Counted from the stretch's first letter, positions 1 through 5,161 are shown. The stretch: 8,097 bases of DNA from JBBITW01 sp037440525 (GCA_037440525.1 JBBITW010000158.1:1-8097); one strand, 5' to 3'. The notes: generated by a model from the letters alone, not told the origin. Program-made: numbers and translations.

Positions 1-85
1 ATCCACCGCCATCTGCTAAAACAGGTAATACGTAGACCATCACTGTTGCCGCAATAATGATTAATTCAACCACTAACCTCTTCAT
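1..85 (-). CDS. Small exported protein, N-terminal part only (cut by window edge)
   Basis: Only the first 28 codons are in the window. The ATG at 85-83 follows a strong ribosome-binding site (AAGGAGGTG, complement of 92-100) with a six-base spacer. An alternative ATG at 89-87 is in another frame and stops after seven codons. The peptide starts MKRLVVE, continues as a hydrophobic stretch rich in Ile, Val, Ala and Leu to about residue 22, and then reads VLADGGG. This is the layout of a Sec signal peptide: a short basic N-terminus, a hydrophobic core and an A-x-A-like cleavage site before Asp24. The mature protein would begin with a glycine-rich stretch. I do not recognise the family because the mature part is off the window. 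A consensus sigma54 promoter lies upstream at 158-143, and the regulator gene at 395-1771 is next to it on the same strand. Export is inferred; the start and signal peptide are seen directly. Confidence 0.7.
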   Translation of the reverse strand, partial: MKRLVVELIIIAATVMVYVLPVLADGGG

Positions 86-142
86 GCATATCACCTCCTT
101 TCAAAAATGGATTTTATATAAAAAGATTTGTTTATTTATATG

Positions 143-158
143 AGCAATACAGGTGCCA
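143..158 (-). promoter_or_regulatory. Sigma54 (RpoN) -24/-12 promoter for the exported protein gene
   Basis: Read on the minus strand the sequence is TGGCACCTGTATTGCT. It has the invariant GG (157-156) and GC (145-144) separated by exactly ten bases, within TGGCAC-N5-TTGCT, matching the known RpoN consensus TGGCAC-N5-TTGCA/T. Transcription would begin near 132, giving an untranslated leader of about 46 bases that ends in the strong ribosome-binding site of the gene at 85. The adjacent regulator is of the class that activates sigma54. No TTGACA/TATAAT-like promoter stood out here. The match is direct; the link to the regulator is inferred. Confidence 0.8.
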
Positions 159-260
159 ATGAGAAAGAAGGTGGGAGTTTTTATAAGACAGGATTTAACT
201 TAGTGTTTTTTAAGAGATTTTTTAAAAGGGGGAAAAAAATAGATAATTCTTTGGATTTCT

Positions 261-270
261 GGCAATTGCC
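261..270. promoter_or_regulatory. Candidate upstream activator (enhancer) dyad
   Basis: GGCAATTGCC is a perfect 10-bp palindrome centred about 134 bases upstream of the predicted sigma54 start near 132. This is in the usual 80-150 base range for sites bound by sigma54 activators. GGCAAT recurs as single copies at 361-366 and 381-386. The gap from 86 to 394 holds this dyad and the sigma54 promoter and no gene I trust. Binding by the adjacent regulator is inferred; a palindrome this short could be chance. Confidence 0.35.
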
Positions 271-394
271 TATTTTTATGAATGAGGATATTAGAAATGT
301 AGGGTTATTAGAGGAAAACTATTTGATTTAATTGAAAAAATCTAAACTGCACATGAAAATAGGCAATCAATAAAAATTAAGGCAATTATTTTGC

Positions 395-1771
395 TCATCT
401 TTTAAATTGAATGCCAAACTGCTTTGCCTTCTGTAGAAGTGTATTTCTGTTGATCTTTAGTATCTTTGCAGTCTCACTTTGATTCCATTGACAGGCCTCA
501 AGGGTATTTAGGATTATACGTCTTTCAAACTCATCCTTGATTTTTGTGAGTCCTATCTGTGCATGTTCTAAATCGCGAATATCCTGCCCTGAATCAAGGA
601 TAATTTCGAGAGGTATATCCTTTAATTCGATCTCGCTTTCACCCTGAGAAAGTACTACAATTCTTTCAATGAGGTTCTCCAGTTCCCGAATATTTCCAGG
701 CCAATGATATCGGACGAGTGCATCCAATGCCTTTTTAGAAAATCCAGGGACCTTCTTATTGAATGCCCTATTGAATTTATCAAGAAAATATTTGATTAAA
801 AGAGGGATATCATCCCTCCTTTCTCGAAGAGGAGGAATCGAGATTGGAACAACATTTAATCTGAAATAAAGGTCCTGTCGAAATTTCCCCCTTGATACTT
901 CCAGTTCGAGGTTCGTATTCGTTGCTGCGATAACTCTTACATCAACCTTTATAGGTTTATTTGAACCGATTCTCTCAATCTCCTTCTCTTGAAGGACTCG
1001 AAGAAGTTTTGCCTGAAGATCTGACCTTAACATCGAGACCTCATCAAGAAAAAGCGTTCCTCCACTGGCATACTCAAACTTTCCTATAGTCCTCGTGTGT
1101 GCACCAGTAAATGCACCCTTCTCGTGGCCAAACATCTCGCTCTCCATCAACTCAGAAGGAATTGCAGCACAGTTGATGGCCACAAAAGGGCCATCCTTTC
1201 GATTCCCTTGCCTGTGGATAGCACGGGCGATAAGCTCTTTTCCTGTCCCGCTTTCACCTGTAATCAAAACGTTTGTGGATGTAACAGCCACTTTCTTGAC
1301 GACCTGAAATATCTCGAGCATCGTCTTATTCTGACTGATAATCTCATCAAAACCCTGAAGGTTCTTCACCTCTTTTCTCAAAAAATCAAGCTCTCTATTG
1401 AGCCTCTGCCTGCTGATAACTCGCTCTACTGTGGAGAGGATATCTTCTGGTTCAAAAGGTTTTGTAATATAGTCATATGCACCCAATTTTATAGCATCCA
1501 CTGCCTTTCGAGCCAGATTAAGGGCGGAGACCATGACCACATCAATTGTTTCATCCTGCTCCTTTATTCTTCGGAGCACCTCCAGGCCATCCATGTCAGG
1601 CATATGGATATCTAAGAGAACAAGTGCAACAGGTTCTCGTTCGAGTATTTTTAAAGCCTCCTTACCACTCTCTGCAGTTAAAACATCGTATTCATCCTCA
1701 AGTATGATTTCGAGAGATTGGCGGGCTCCTTCTTCATCGTCTACAATTAAGATTTTTGGTTTTATCTCCAT
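395..1771 (-). CDS. NtrC-family sigma54-dependent response regulator
   Basis: The protein is a two-component response regulator that remodels sigma54 RNA polymerase by ATP hydrolysis. All three domains are visible (residues numbered from the upstream TTG at 1774; subtract one for ATG 1771). The receiver domain spans about 7-120, with acidic D12/D13, phospho-acceptor D55, S83 and K105. The AAA+ domain spans about 145-385, with Walker A GESGTGKE at 173-180, the sigma54-contacting GAFTGA loop at 220-225, Walker B GTLFLDE at 239-245 and a WPGNIRELENLIER segment. A Fis-type helix-turn-helix (SETAKILKINRNTLLQKAKQ) is near the C-terminus. The length is normal for the NtrC/AtoC/ZraR group and all key residues are intact. 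No sensor kinase gene is in the window, so it is an orphan here. No Shine-Dalgarno precedes the start; TTG 1774 or ATG 1771 are the only plausible starts. Its likely target is the sigma54 promoter at 143-158, an inference from position. The specific orthologue is not identifiable. Confidence 0.95.
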   Translation of the reverse strand: MEIKPKILIVDDEEGARQSLEIILEDEYDVLTAESGKEALKILEREPVALVLLDIHMPDMDGLEVLRRIKEQDETIDVVMVSALNLARKAVDAIKLGAYDYITKPFEPEDILSTVERVISRQRLNRELDFLRKEVKNLQGFDEIISQNKTMLEIFQVVKKVAVTSTNVLITGESGTGKELIARAIHRQGNRKDGPFVAINCAAIPSELMESEMFGHEKGAFTGAHTRTIGKFEYASGGTLFLDEVSMLRSDLQAKLLRVLQEKEIERIGSNKPIKVDVRVIAATNTNLELEVSRGKFRQDLYFRLNVVPISIPPLRERRDDIPLLIKYFLDKFNRAFNKKVPGFSKKALDALVRYHWPGNIRELENLIERIVVLSQGESEIELKDIPLEIILDSGQDIRDLEHAQIGLTKIKDEFERRIILNTLEACQWNQSETAKILKINRNTLLQKAKQFGIQFKR

Positions 1772-1779
1772 CAAAGCCC

Positions 1780-1808
1780 AATATAAAGGAAATAATCTAA
1801 TACGTCAA
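1780..1808 (-). promoter_or_regulatory. Sigma70-like promoter of the response regulator gene
   Basis: On the minus strand TTGACG (1808-1803) and TATATT (1785-1780) are separated by 17 bases, five of six matches to each consensus hexamer at optimal spacing. The expected start falls at about 1773-1771, on the start codon itself. The regulator mRNA would then be leaderless or nearly so, which fits the missing Shine-Dalgarno sequence. Confidence 0.6.
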
Positions 1809-1879
1809 GAAATAGGATTTCAAATCTTCAATTCAGAAATTAAATCAAAGACCTTAAGCACCAGATATTCTTCTAATTG

Positions 1880-2100
1880 CCTCCCTTTATTTTGAGGCTG
1901 TGTCGCAATGAGGTATATGCCATGTTTGTCATTCCGAGTCTCCTTTTTTGTCATTCCGAGTCTTTTTTTGTTATTCCGAGTCTCCTTTTTTGTCATTCCG
2001 AGCGAAGCGAGGAATCTATAGAATTCAAACCCTTATAAAACATAGATTCTTCGGCTAAAGCCTCAGAATGATATTACGACACAGCCTCTTTAAGGGGAGG
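1880..2100. repeat. Palindromic intergenic repeat, copy A (GAGGCTGTGTCG-ended type)
   Basis: The element is bounded by an imperfect inverted repeat: CCTCCCTTTATTTTGAGGCT followed by GTGTCGCAAT on the left, and its complement ATTACGACACAGCCTC plus TTTAAGGGGAGG on the right (2073-2100). Inside are three tandem units of a CATTCCGAGTCTCC-type repeat. They are followed by the core GTCATTCCGAGCGAAGCGAG at about 1992-2011 and its diverged inverted partner at about 2042-2071, so the whole element can fold into a large hairpin. The core recurs in copies B, C, D and F. It has no coding capacity and is probably a non-autonomous MITE/REP-like sequence. Confidence 0.85.
1928..1991. repeat. Three tandem GTCATTCCGAGTCTCC units inside repeat A
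   Basis: Units start at 1928, 1950 and 1970, with steps of 22 and 20 bases, each ending in a T-run. A fourth GTCATTCCGAG at 1992 begins the core. The middle unit carries small changes, including the loss of CC from TCTCC. Copies D and F have only one such unit before the core, so the number of units varies between copies. Confidence 0.85.
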
Positions 2101-2164
2101 TATGAAAGGGTTAATTACTCAGAGACCTCAAAATTGTAAATTGACAGTCCAGGATTTTCATGGT

Positions 2165-2190
2165 AGATTTTTATAAAAAAATAAAAATCT
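2165..2190. repeat. AT-rich perfect hairpin abutting repeat B
   Basis: AGATTTTTAT (2165-2174) and ATAAAAATCT (2181-2190) are perfect inverted 10-base arms around a loop of six A. The right arm shares its last two bases with the end of repeat B (CTAAATTG). It could be a weak structural element or a preferred target for the repeat. It follows no gene on the plus strand, so a terminator role is doubtful. Confidence 0.5.
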
Positions 2191-2327
2191 AAATTGAGCG
2201 ATTCCACATTGTCATTCCAAGCGAAGCGAGGAATCTATGAGATTACCACGCAATGACTGATAAATATCCGCTCAAAGCGGATCTGCCTTTGGCGGAAAGG
2301 CTTTTAGTAAAAAATCGCTCAATTTAG
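2189..2327 (+). repeat. Palindromic intergenic repeat, copy B (CTAAATTGAGCGATT-ended, 139 bp)
   Basis: Perfect 15-base terminal inverted repeats, CTAAATTGAGCGATT (2189-2203) and AATCGCTCAATTTAG (2313-2327), enclose a GTCATTCCAAGCGAAGCGAG core. A GC-rich hairpin segment around 2268-2301 follows (CCGCTCAAAGCGG and GCCTTTGGCGGAAAGGC). Copy C is nearly the same sequence in the opposite orientation. No obvious target-site duplication is seen in the AT-rich flanks. Confidence 0.9.
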
Positions 2328-2408
2328 GGAAAATATAAAAGAATTAAAAACAAATTTATAGAAAAAACTCTTAGAGTATTAAAGACTATATAAAGTAAAG
2401 GAGAAATT

Positions 2409-3116
2409 ATGTTTTTTTCTATCCAGAAGGAGTTATTTGATGTTCTACCTGATCTAACCATAGGGGTGGTTGTTGCTAAAGGAGTTGATAATACACATCC
2501 ATCCAAAGAGATTGACGAGCTTTTAGATCAAACCATCTCCGAATTGAGGAAGAATTTTAATACCGAGAAACCCCAGGATCACCCGAGAATCAAGCCCTGG
2601 AGAACGGCCTTCTCTAAGCTCGGGATTTCCGGAAGTAAATTTCCAAGTTCTATTGAATCGATGACGAGAAGAATTCTTCGAGGAGACCCCTTTCCAAGAA
2701 TCAATCCCCTTGTTGATCTCTATAATAGTGTATCTTTAAAATACCTTGTTCCTATGGGAGGTCATGATATTGATACCCTGAAAGGAGATATCTATCTCAA
2801 ATTTGCGGAGGGCTGGGAAAGTTTTACTCCAATGGGTGGGGATGAGACTATTATTGTCCCCAAAGGGGAATTGGTCTATAGAGATGCTCAGGATGTCCTC
2901 ACCCGCAATTGGGTATGGCGCCAATGCGAAAAAGATAAAGCCACAGAAAATACTAAGAACATCTTCATTCCCATTGATGTGCTGGGTGAAGTGGGCAGAG
3001 AGCGGGCTGACGAAATCATTCATGAACTTTCAGGGCTGATCCCAAAATATTTAGGTGGTGATATATTTTCCGCTATCCTTAACAGAGATAATCCTTTAGT
3101 GGAATTACCATTATAA
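2409..3116 (+). CDS. Solo B3/B4 domain protein (PheT editing-domain-like)
   Basis: The 235-residue protein resembles the B3/B4 domain of the phenylalanyl-tRNA synthetase beta subunit occurring on its own (the COG3382-type family). In the synthetase this domain hydrolyses mischarged Tyr-tRNA(Phe). The role of the free-standing form is not settled; clearing mischarged tRNA is a reasonable but unproven idea. Recognisable family blocks are RIKPWRTAFSKLGISGSKFP (residues 60-79), LPRINPLVD-like FPRINPLVDLYNSVSLKYLV, PMGGHDID, and near the C-terminus IPIDVLGEVGRERADEIIHE. The length is normal for the family. ATG 2409 follows AAAGGAG (2397-2403) with a five-base spacer, and the upstream region is very AT-rich. 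The gene stands alone on its strand between repeats B and C, converging with the lipoprotein gene at 3208-3369. No signal peptide or membrane segment is visible, so it is likely cytoplasmic. Confidence 0.88.
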   Translation: MFFSIQKELFDVLPDLTIGVVVAKGVDNTHPSKEIDELLDQTISELRKNFNTEKPQDHPRIKPWRTAFSKLGISGSKFPSSIESMTRRILRGDPFPRINPLVDLYNSVSLKYLVPMGGHDIDTLKGDIYLKFAEGWESFTPMGGDETIIVPKGELVYRDAQDVLTRNWVWRQCEKDKATENTKNIFIPIDVLGEVGRERADEIIHELSGLIPKYLGGDIFSAILNRDNPLVELPL

Positions 3117-3151
3117 TGATTAAGAATGATAATCTATCATTCGGGGTATAA

Positions 3152-3177
3152 ATCTTCTCGTCAAAAAAAGAGAAGAT
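3152..3177. repeat. Perfect hairpin between convergent genes
   Basis: ATCTTCTC (3152-3159) and GAGAAGAT (3170-3177) form a perfect 8-base stem with an A-rich loop. Just before it, GAATGAT (3124-3130) and ATCATTC (3136-3142) form a second 7-base stem. Both lie between the stops of the converging genes at 3116 and 3208. Neither is followed by a T-run on either strand, so they are not canonical intrinsic terminators, though position suggests a transcript-end role. Confidence 0.4.
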
Positions 3178-3207
3178 GAAGATTAACACCTCCTGAGGAG
3201 TGAGAAA

Positions 3208-3369
3208 TTAATAACCTTTCTTCGTGATTTCATTCATACCTTCCTCAACTGTAAAAACAGCACCACATTTTGGGCATTTAACCTTTGTATCCTTTGATAC
3301 ACCAGCACACCCAGAAAATAAGACAGATAATATTGCTAATAGTAATAAAATGCCTTCAAACTTCCTCAC
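3208..3369 (-). CDS. Small lipoprotein with a CPKCG zinc-knuckle motif
   Basis: The best start is GTG 3369-3367, giving 53 residues. It follows a purine-rich AAGGGGGAAGGATA leader, and the protein begins VRKFEG before a hydrophobic stretch. An upstream in-frame ATG at 3426 would add 19 residues encoded by a purine-rich tandem repeat (GRQKEGGRQKEG) and would bury the signal sequence, so it is unlikely. Residues 7-19 form a hydrophobic helix ending in LFSGC, a plausible lipobox with Cys21 as the lipidated residue; Phe at -3 is less usual than Leu. The mature peptide of about 33 residues carries KCPKCG (Cys32, Cys35), half of a zinc ribbon, with no second cysteine pair. It might bind metal as a dimer. 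Family and function are unknown. It converges with the B3/B4 gene and lies inside the region bracketed by repeats B and C. Lipidation is inferred from the motif. Confidence 0.65.
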   Translation of the reverse strand: MRKFEGILLLLAILSVLFSGCAGVSKDTKVKCPKCGAVFTVEEGMNEITKKGY

Positions 3370-3372
3370 TAT

Positions 3373-3416
3373 CCTTCCCCCTTCCTTTTGCCTTCCCCCT
3401 TCCTTTTGCCTTCCCC
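3373..3416. repeat. 18-bp purine/pyrimidine tandem repeat upstream of the lipoprotein gene
   Basis: The 18-base unit CCTTCCCCCTTCCTTTTG occurs twice (3373-3390 and 3391-3408), followed by a partial third unit, CCTTCCCC (3409-3416). On the minus strand this is an uninterrupted purine-rich tract carrying several Shine-Dalgarno-like GGAAGGGGG runs just ahead of the GTG start at 3369. Copy-number change here could shift the translation signal of the lipoprotein. Confidence 0.85.
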
Positions 3417-3436
3417 ACCCATGCATTTAAATATAA

Positions 3437-3614
3437 CCTAAATTGAGCGATTTTTTACTAAAAGCCTTTCCGCCAAAGGCGGATCCGCTTTGAGCAGATA
3501 TTTATCAGTCATTGCGTGGCAATCTCATAGATTCCTCGCTTTGCTCGGAATGACAATGTGGAATAGATTATTGCAGATTTGCCTCGCAATGACAAGCTGG
3601 AATCGCTCAATTTA
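3437..3614 (-). repeat. Palindromic intergenic repeat, copy C (inverted relative to B)
   Basis: Ends are CCTAAATTGAGCGATT (3437-3452) and AATCGCTCAATTTA (3601-3614). Aligned by eye to the complement of copy B, it differs at about five positions over the shared 138 bases. It also carries an extra 39-base block near its right end (about 3562-3600). The extra block ends in AATGACAAGCTGGAAT, nearly repeating the AATGACAATGTGGAAT found just before it, which suggests an internal duplication. Confidence 0.9.
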
Positions 3615-3737
3615 TATATAATATAAAAAGATACTCATTTACTTCTTATGCAATGAACTATTAACAGTCATTGCTAATCTAAGGGTAGAAAAAAGCAGAA
3701 AGTGTTATAACCTCAATTGATTTAATATGAATCACAT

Positions 3738-3806
3738 TTATTTTTTCTTTGATGTAGTCTTCTTCGTTGTCTTCTTTGTTTTTGGGTGCTTCGTTCCACA
3801 TGCCAT
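3738..3806 (-). CDS. 22-residue lysine/threonine-rich microprotein
   Basis: ATG 3806-3804 opens a 22-codon frame ending in TAA at 3740-3738. The peptide begins MACGTKHP and continues with Lys/Thr blocks (KTKK, TTKK, TTSKKK). Nine of 22 residues are lysine, and there is a single cysteine at position 3 and no acidic residue. It would be a strongly basic, probably disordered nucleic-acid- or ribosome-binding peptide; that role is inferred from composition only. Support for a real gene comes from its signals: AAGGAGGTG (complement of 3815-3823) with an eight-base spacer to ATG, and a TTGACA promoter with optimal spacing at 3842-3870. The sequence recalls lysine-rich histone H1-like tails but I recognise no family. 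It is too small for usual gene callers. It stands alone between repeats C and D. The region 3615-3737 downstream holds nothing I can identify and no clear terminator. Confidence 0.6.
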   Translation of the reverse strand: MACGTKHPKTKKTTKKTTSKKK

Positions 3807-3841
3807 GGCTCTTTCACCTCCTTAATAATTCTATTGATTAA

Positions 3842-3870
3842 TTTATCACTTTTAATTTAATATTTGTCAA
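3842..3870 (-). promoter_or_regulatory. Sigma70 promoter of the microprotein gene
   Basis: On the minus strand a perfect TTGACA (3870-3865) is followed after 17 bases by GATAAA (3847-3842), four of six matches to TATAAT. Transcription would start near 3835, leaving a leader of about 28 bases that contains the Shine-Dalgarno at 3815-3823. Promoter, leader and start codon are in sensible order and spacing, which is the main reason to accept the tiny gene downstream. Confidence 0.6.
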
Positions 3871-3970
3871 GAATTTTCTTGGGAGAGATCTGAAAAAGTT
3901 ATTCAAGACTGTAAGCAATCTATTTAAAGGACTTTTTAAAGAAAAACTTTTCTAAGTTAATTAATTTTTA

Positions 3971-4184
3971 CCTAAATTGAGCGATTCTTTTAAAAGAAAC
4001 CCTCACCTTAACCCTCTCCCCACGCATTGAGACTGTGTCGCAACGAGGTGTATGCCATTTTTGTCATTCCGAGTCTCCTTTTTCTGTCATTCCGAGCGAA
4101 GCGAGGAATCTATAAAATGACATTACGACATAGCCTCCTTGGGGAGATGGGAGGTCGGTACGACTCGCAACCGAGGTGAGGGGG
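3971..4184 (+). repeat. Mosaic repeat, copy D
   Basis: The element starts with the B/C-type end CCTAAATTGAGCGATT (3971-3986), which runs into a 14-base palindrome TTCTTTTAAAAGAA (3985-3998). Next comes a third module, CCCTCACCTTAACCCTCTCC (4000-4019). It pairs with GGGGAGATGGGAGG and GAGGTGAGGGG at the far end. Inside is an A-type module: GACTGTGTCGCAACGAGGTG on the left, one GTCATTCCGAGTCTCC unit, the core at about 4086, and ATTACGACATAGCCTCC on the right. No clear matching B/C-type end follows; AATTGCTC near 4201 is at best a decayed remnant. The modules look nested. Confidence 0.8.
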
Positions 4185-4322
4185 ATAATTATAAAGATTT
4201 AATTGCTCTGAGTAATAAGTACTTTTTCAGAAATCTCTCTCTAAGGGTTCTGGAAAATTTTAAAAAGAGATTGAAGATCGCTTATAAAAGTGATAAAAAT
4301 GAATAGCAGGGAGGAAAATTAA

Positions 4323-5099
4323 ATGATCCGGATCGACTTAAATTCTGATATAGGTGAAAGTTTTGGGGTCTATAAATTAGGCCTTGACGAAGAGGTAATC
4401 CCACACATAACATCAGCAAACATAGCCTGTGGATTCCATGGTGGAGACCCAGGAGTGATGAGAAAGACTGTCTCCTTGGCAAAACAATATGGGGTAGAGG
4501 TGGGAGCCCATCCTGGTTTTCCTGATCTTATGGGATTTGGGAGAAGAAACATTGATGCCACACTTGAAGAGATTCAGGATTATGTTACCTACCAAATAGG
4601 GGCTCTACAGGCCTTTGCAATCTCTCATGGGTTAAGGCTTCAGCATGTAAAGCCCCATGGAAGCCTTTATAATATGGCAGCCGCTAATCCGAAGATATGG
4701 GAGGCTATTGCAGAGTCTGTTGTCAAAATAGATCGAGAGATCATCCTTGTAGTTTTGGCAACAACCAATAGGGAGCCTTTTTTGGAAATTGGAAGGTCTT
4801 TTGGTTTGAGAATAGCCTTTGAAGCCTTTCCTGATCGTGCATATAAGCCTGATGGTTCTCTGGTTTCGAGGAGGGAGAAAGGAGCTTTGATCGAGGATCA
4901 TGAAATAGTGGCCAAAAGGGCATTAAAGATGGCCACTGAAGGGAAGGTTCTGGCCATTGATGGCACAGAGATCGAACTAAAAGCAGATACGCTTTGTGTC
5001 CATGGGGATAATCCATCAGCTGTCAATATGGTTAAAAAGATTCGTGAATTATTGAAGGCCTCGAGTGTCAATGTAATAGCTATGAAATGGTTCGTTTGA
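4323..5099 (+). CDS. pxpA: 5-oxoprolinase subunit PxpA (LamB/YcsF family)
   Basis: This subunit works with PxpB and PxpC in the ATP-dependent opening of 5-oxo-L-proline (pyroglutamate) to L-glutamate, a cytoplasmic clean-up and salvage reaction. The 258-residue length is typical. Conserved family blocks are all present: DLNSDIGESFG (residues 5-15), the A-C-G-F-H-x-G-D-P block (35-43), GAHPGFPD (61-68) followed by FGRR (72-75), KPHGSLYN (110-117), a FPDRAY block, GSLVSRREKGA, and CVHGDNPSA near the C-terminus. ATG 4323 follows AGGGAGG (4308-4314) with an eight-base spacer and is directly preceded by the stop of a seven-codon frame (4299-4322). It heads a same-strand series with the corrinoid gene, pxpB and pxpC. 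No strong promoter stands out in the 138 bases between repeat D and the start. In many genomes pxpA, pxpB and pxpC are adjacent; here a corrinoid gene separates pxpA from pxpB. Confidence 0.95.
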   Translation: MIRIDLNSDIGESFGVYKLGLDEEVIPHITSANIACGFHGGDPGVMRKTVSLAKQYGVEVGAHPGFPDLMGFGRRNIDATLEEIQDYVTYQIGALQAFAISHGLRLQHVKPHGSLYNMAAANPKIWEAIAESVVKIDREIILVVLATTNREPFLEIGRSFGLRIAFEAFPDRAYKPDGSLVSRREKGALIEDHEIVAKRALKMATEGKVLAIDGTEIELKADTLCVHGDNPSAVNMVKKIRELLKASSVNVIAMKWFV

Positions 5100-5123
5100 C
5101 AGGGTATTTGATTTGAATATAAT
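5096..5123 (+). promoter_or_regulatory. Consensus sigma70 promoter for the corrinoid protein gene
   Basis: TTGACA (5096-5101) and TATAAT (5118-5123) are both perfect hexamers, separated by 16 bases, one short of optimum. The -35 box overlaps the TGA stop of pxpA (5097-5099). Transcription would start near 5130 and give a short leader carrying AAAGGAG before ATG 5162. The corrinoid gene could therefore be expressed independently of pxpA. Confidence 0.65.
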
Positions 5124-5161
5124 CTTTTTAACTTATTATTTTTGAAAGGAGATGCTTGAAT

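Noticed and set aside
128..331. Plus-strand open frame of 67 codons starting at TTG
   Set aside because: It has no ribosome-binding site, a rare start codon and no recognisable motif, and it lies across the minus-strand sigma54 promoter and the enhancer dyad.
1097..1895. Plus-strand open frames opposite the response regulator
   Set aside because: They are antisense to intact conserved domains of the regulator and lack start signals.
1928..2017. CRISPR-like regular repeats in copy A
   Set aside because: Units are contiguous with 20-22 base steps and no unique spacers, and no cas gene is present; they are tandem repeats in a palindromic element.
2102..2176. 24-codon frame after GGGGAGG
   Set aside because: The purine run is the terminal repeat of copy A and is only one base from the ATG, too close for a working ribosome-binding site; the peptide has no notable feature.
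3124..3177. Bidirectional intrinsic terminator between the converging genes
   Set aside because: Stems are present but neither is followed by a T-run on either strand; kept only as a hairpin.
3224..3430. Plus-strand frame opposite the lipoprotein gene
   Set aside because: It depends on the pyrimidine tandem repeat for its proline/cysteine tail and has no ribosome-binding site; the minus strand has a clear signal sequence.
4271..4297. Promoter for pxpA (TTGAAG and GATAAA)
   Set aside because: The spacer is only 15 bases and the hexamers are weak, which is common by chance in AT-rich DNA.
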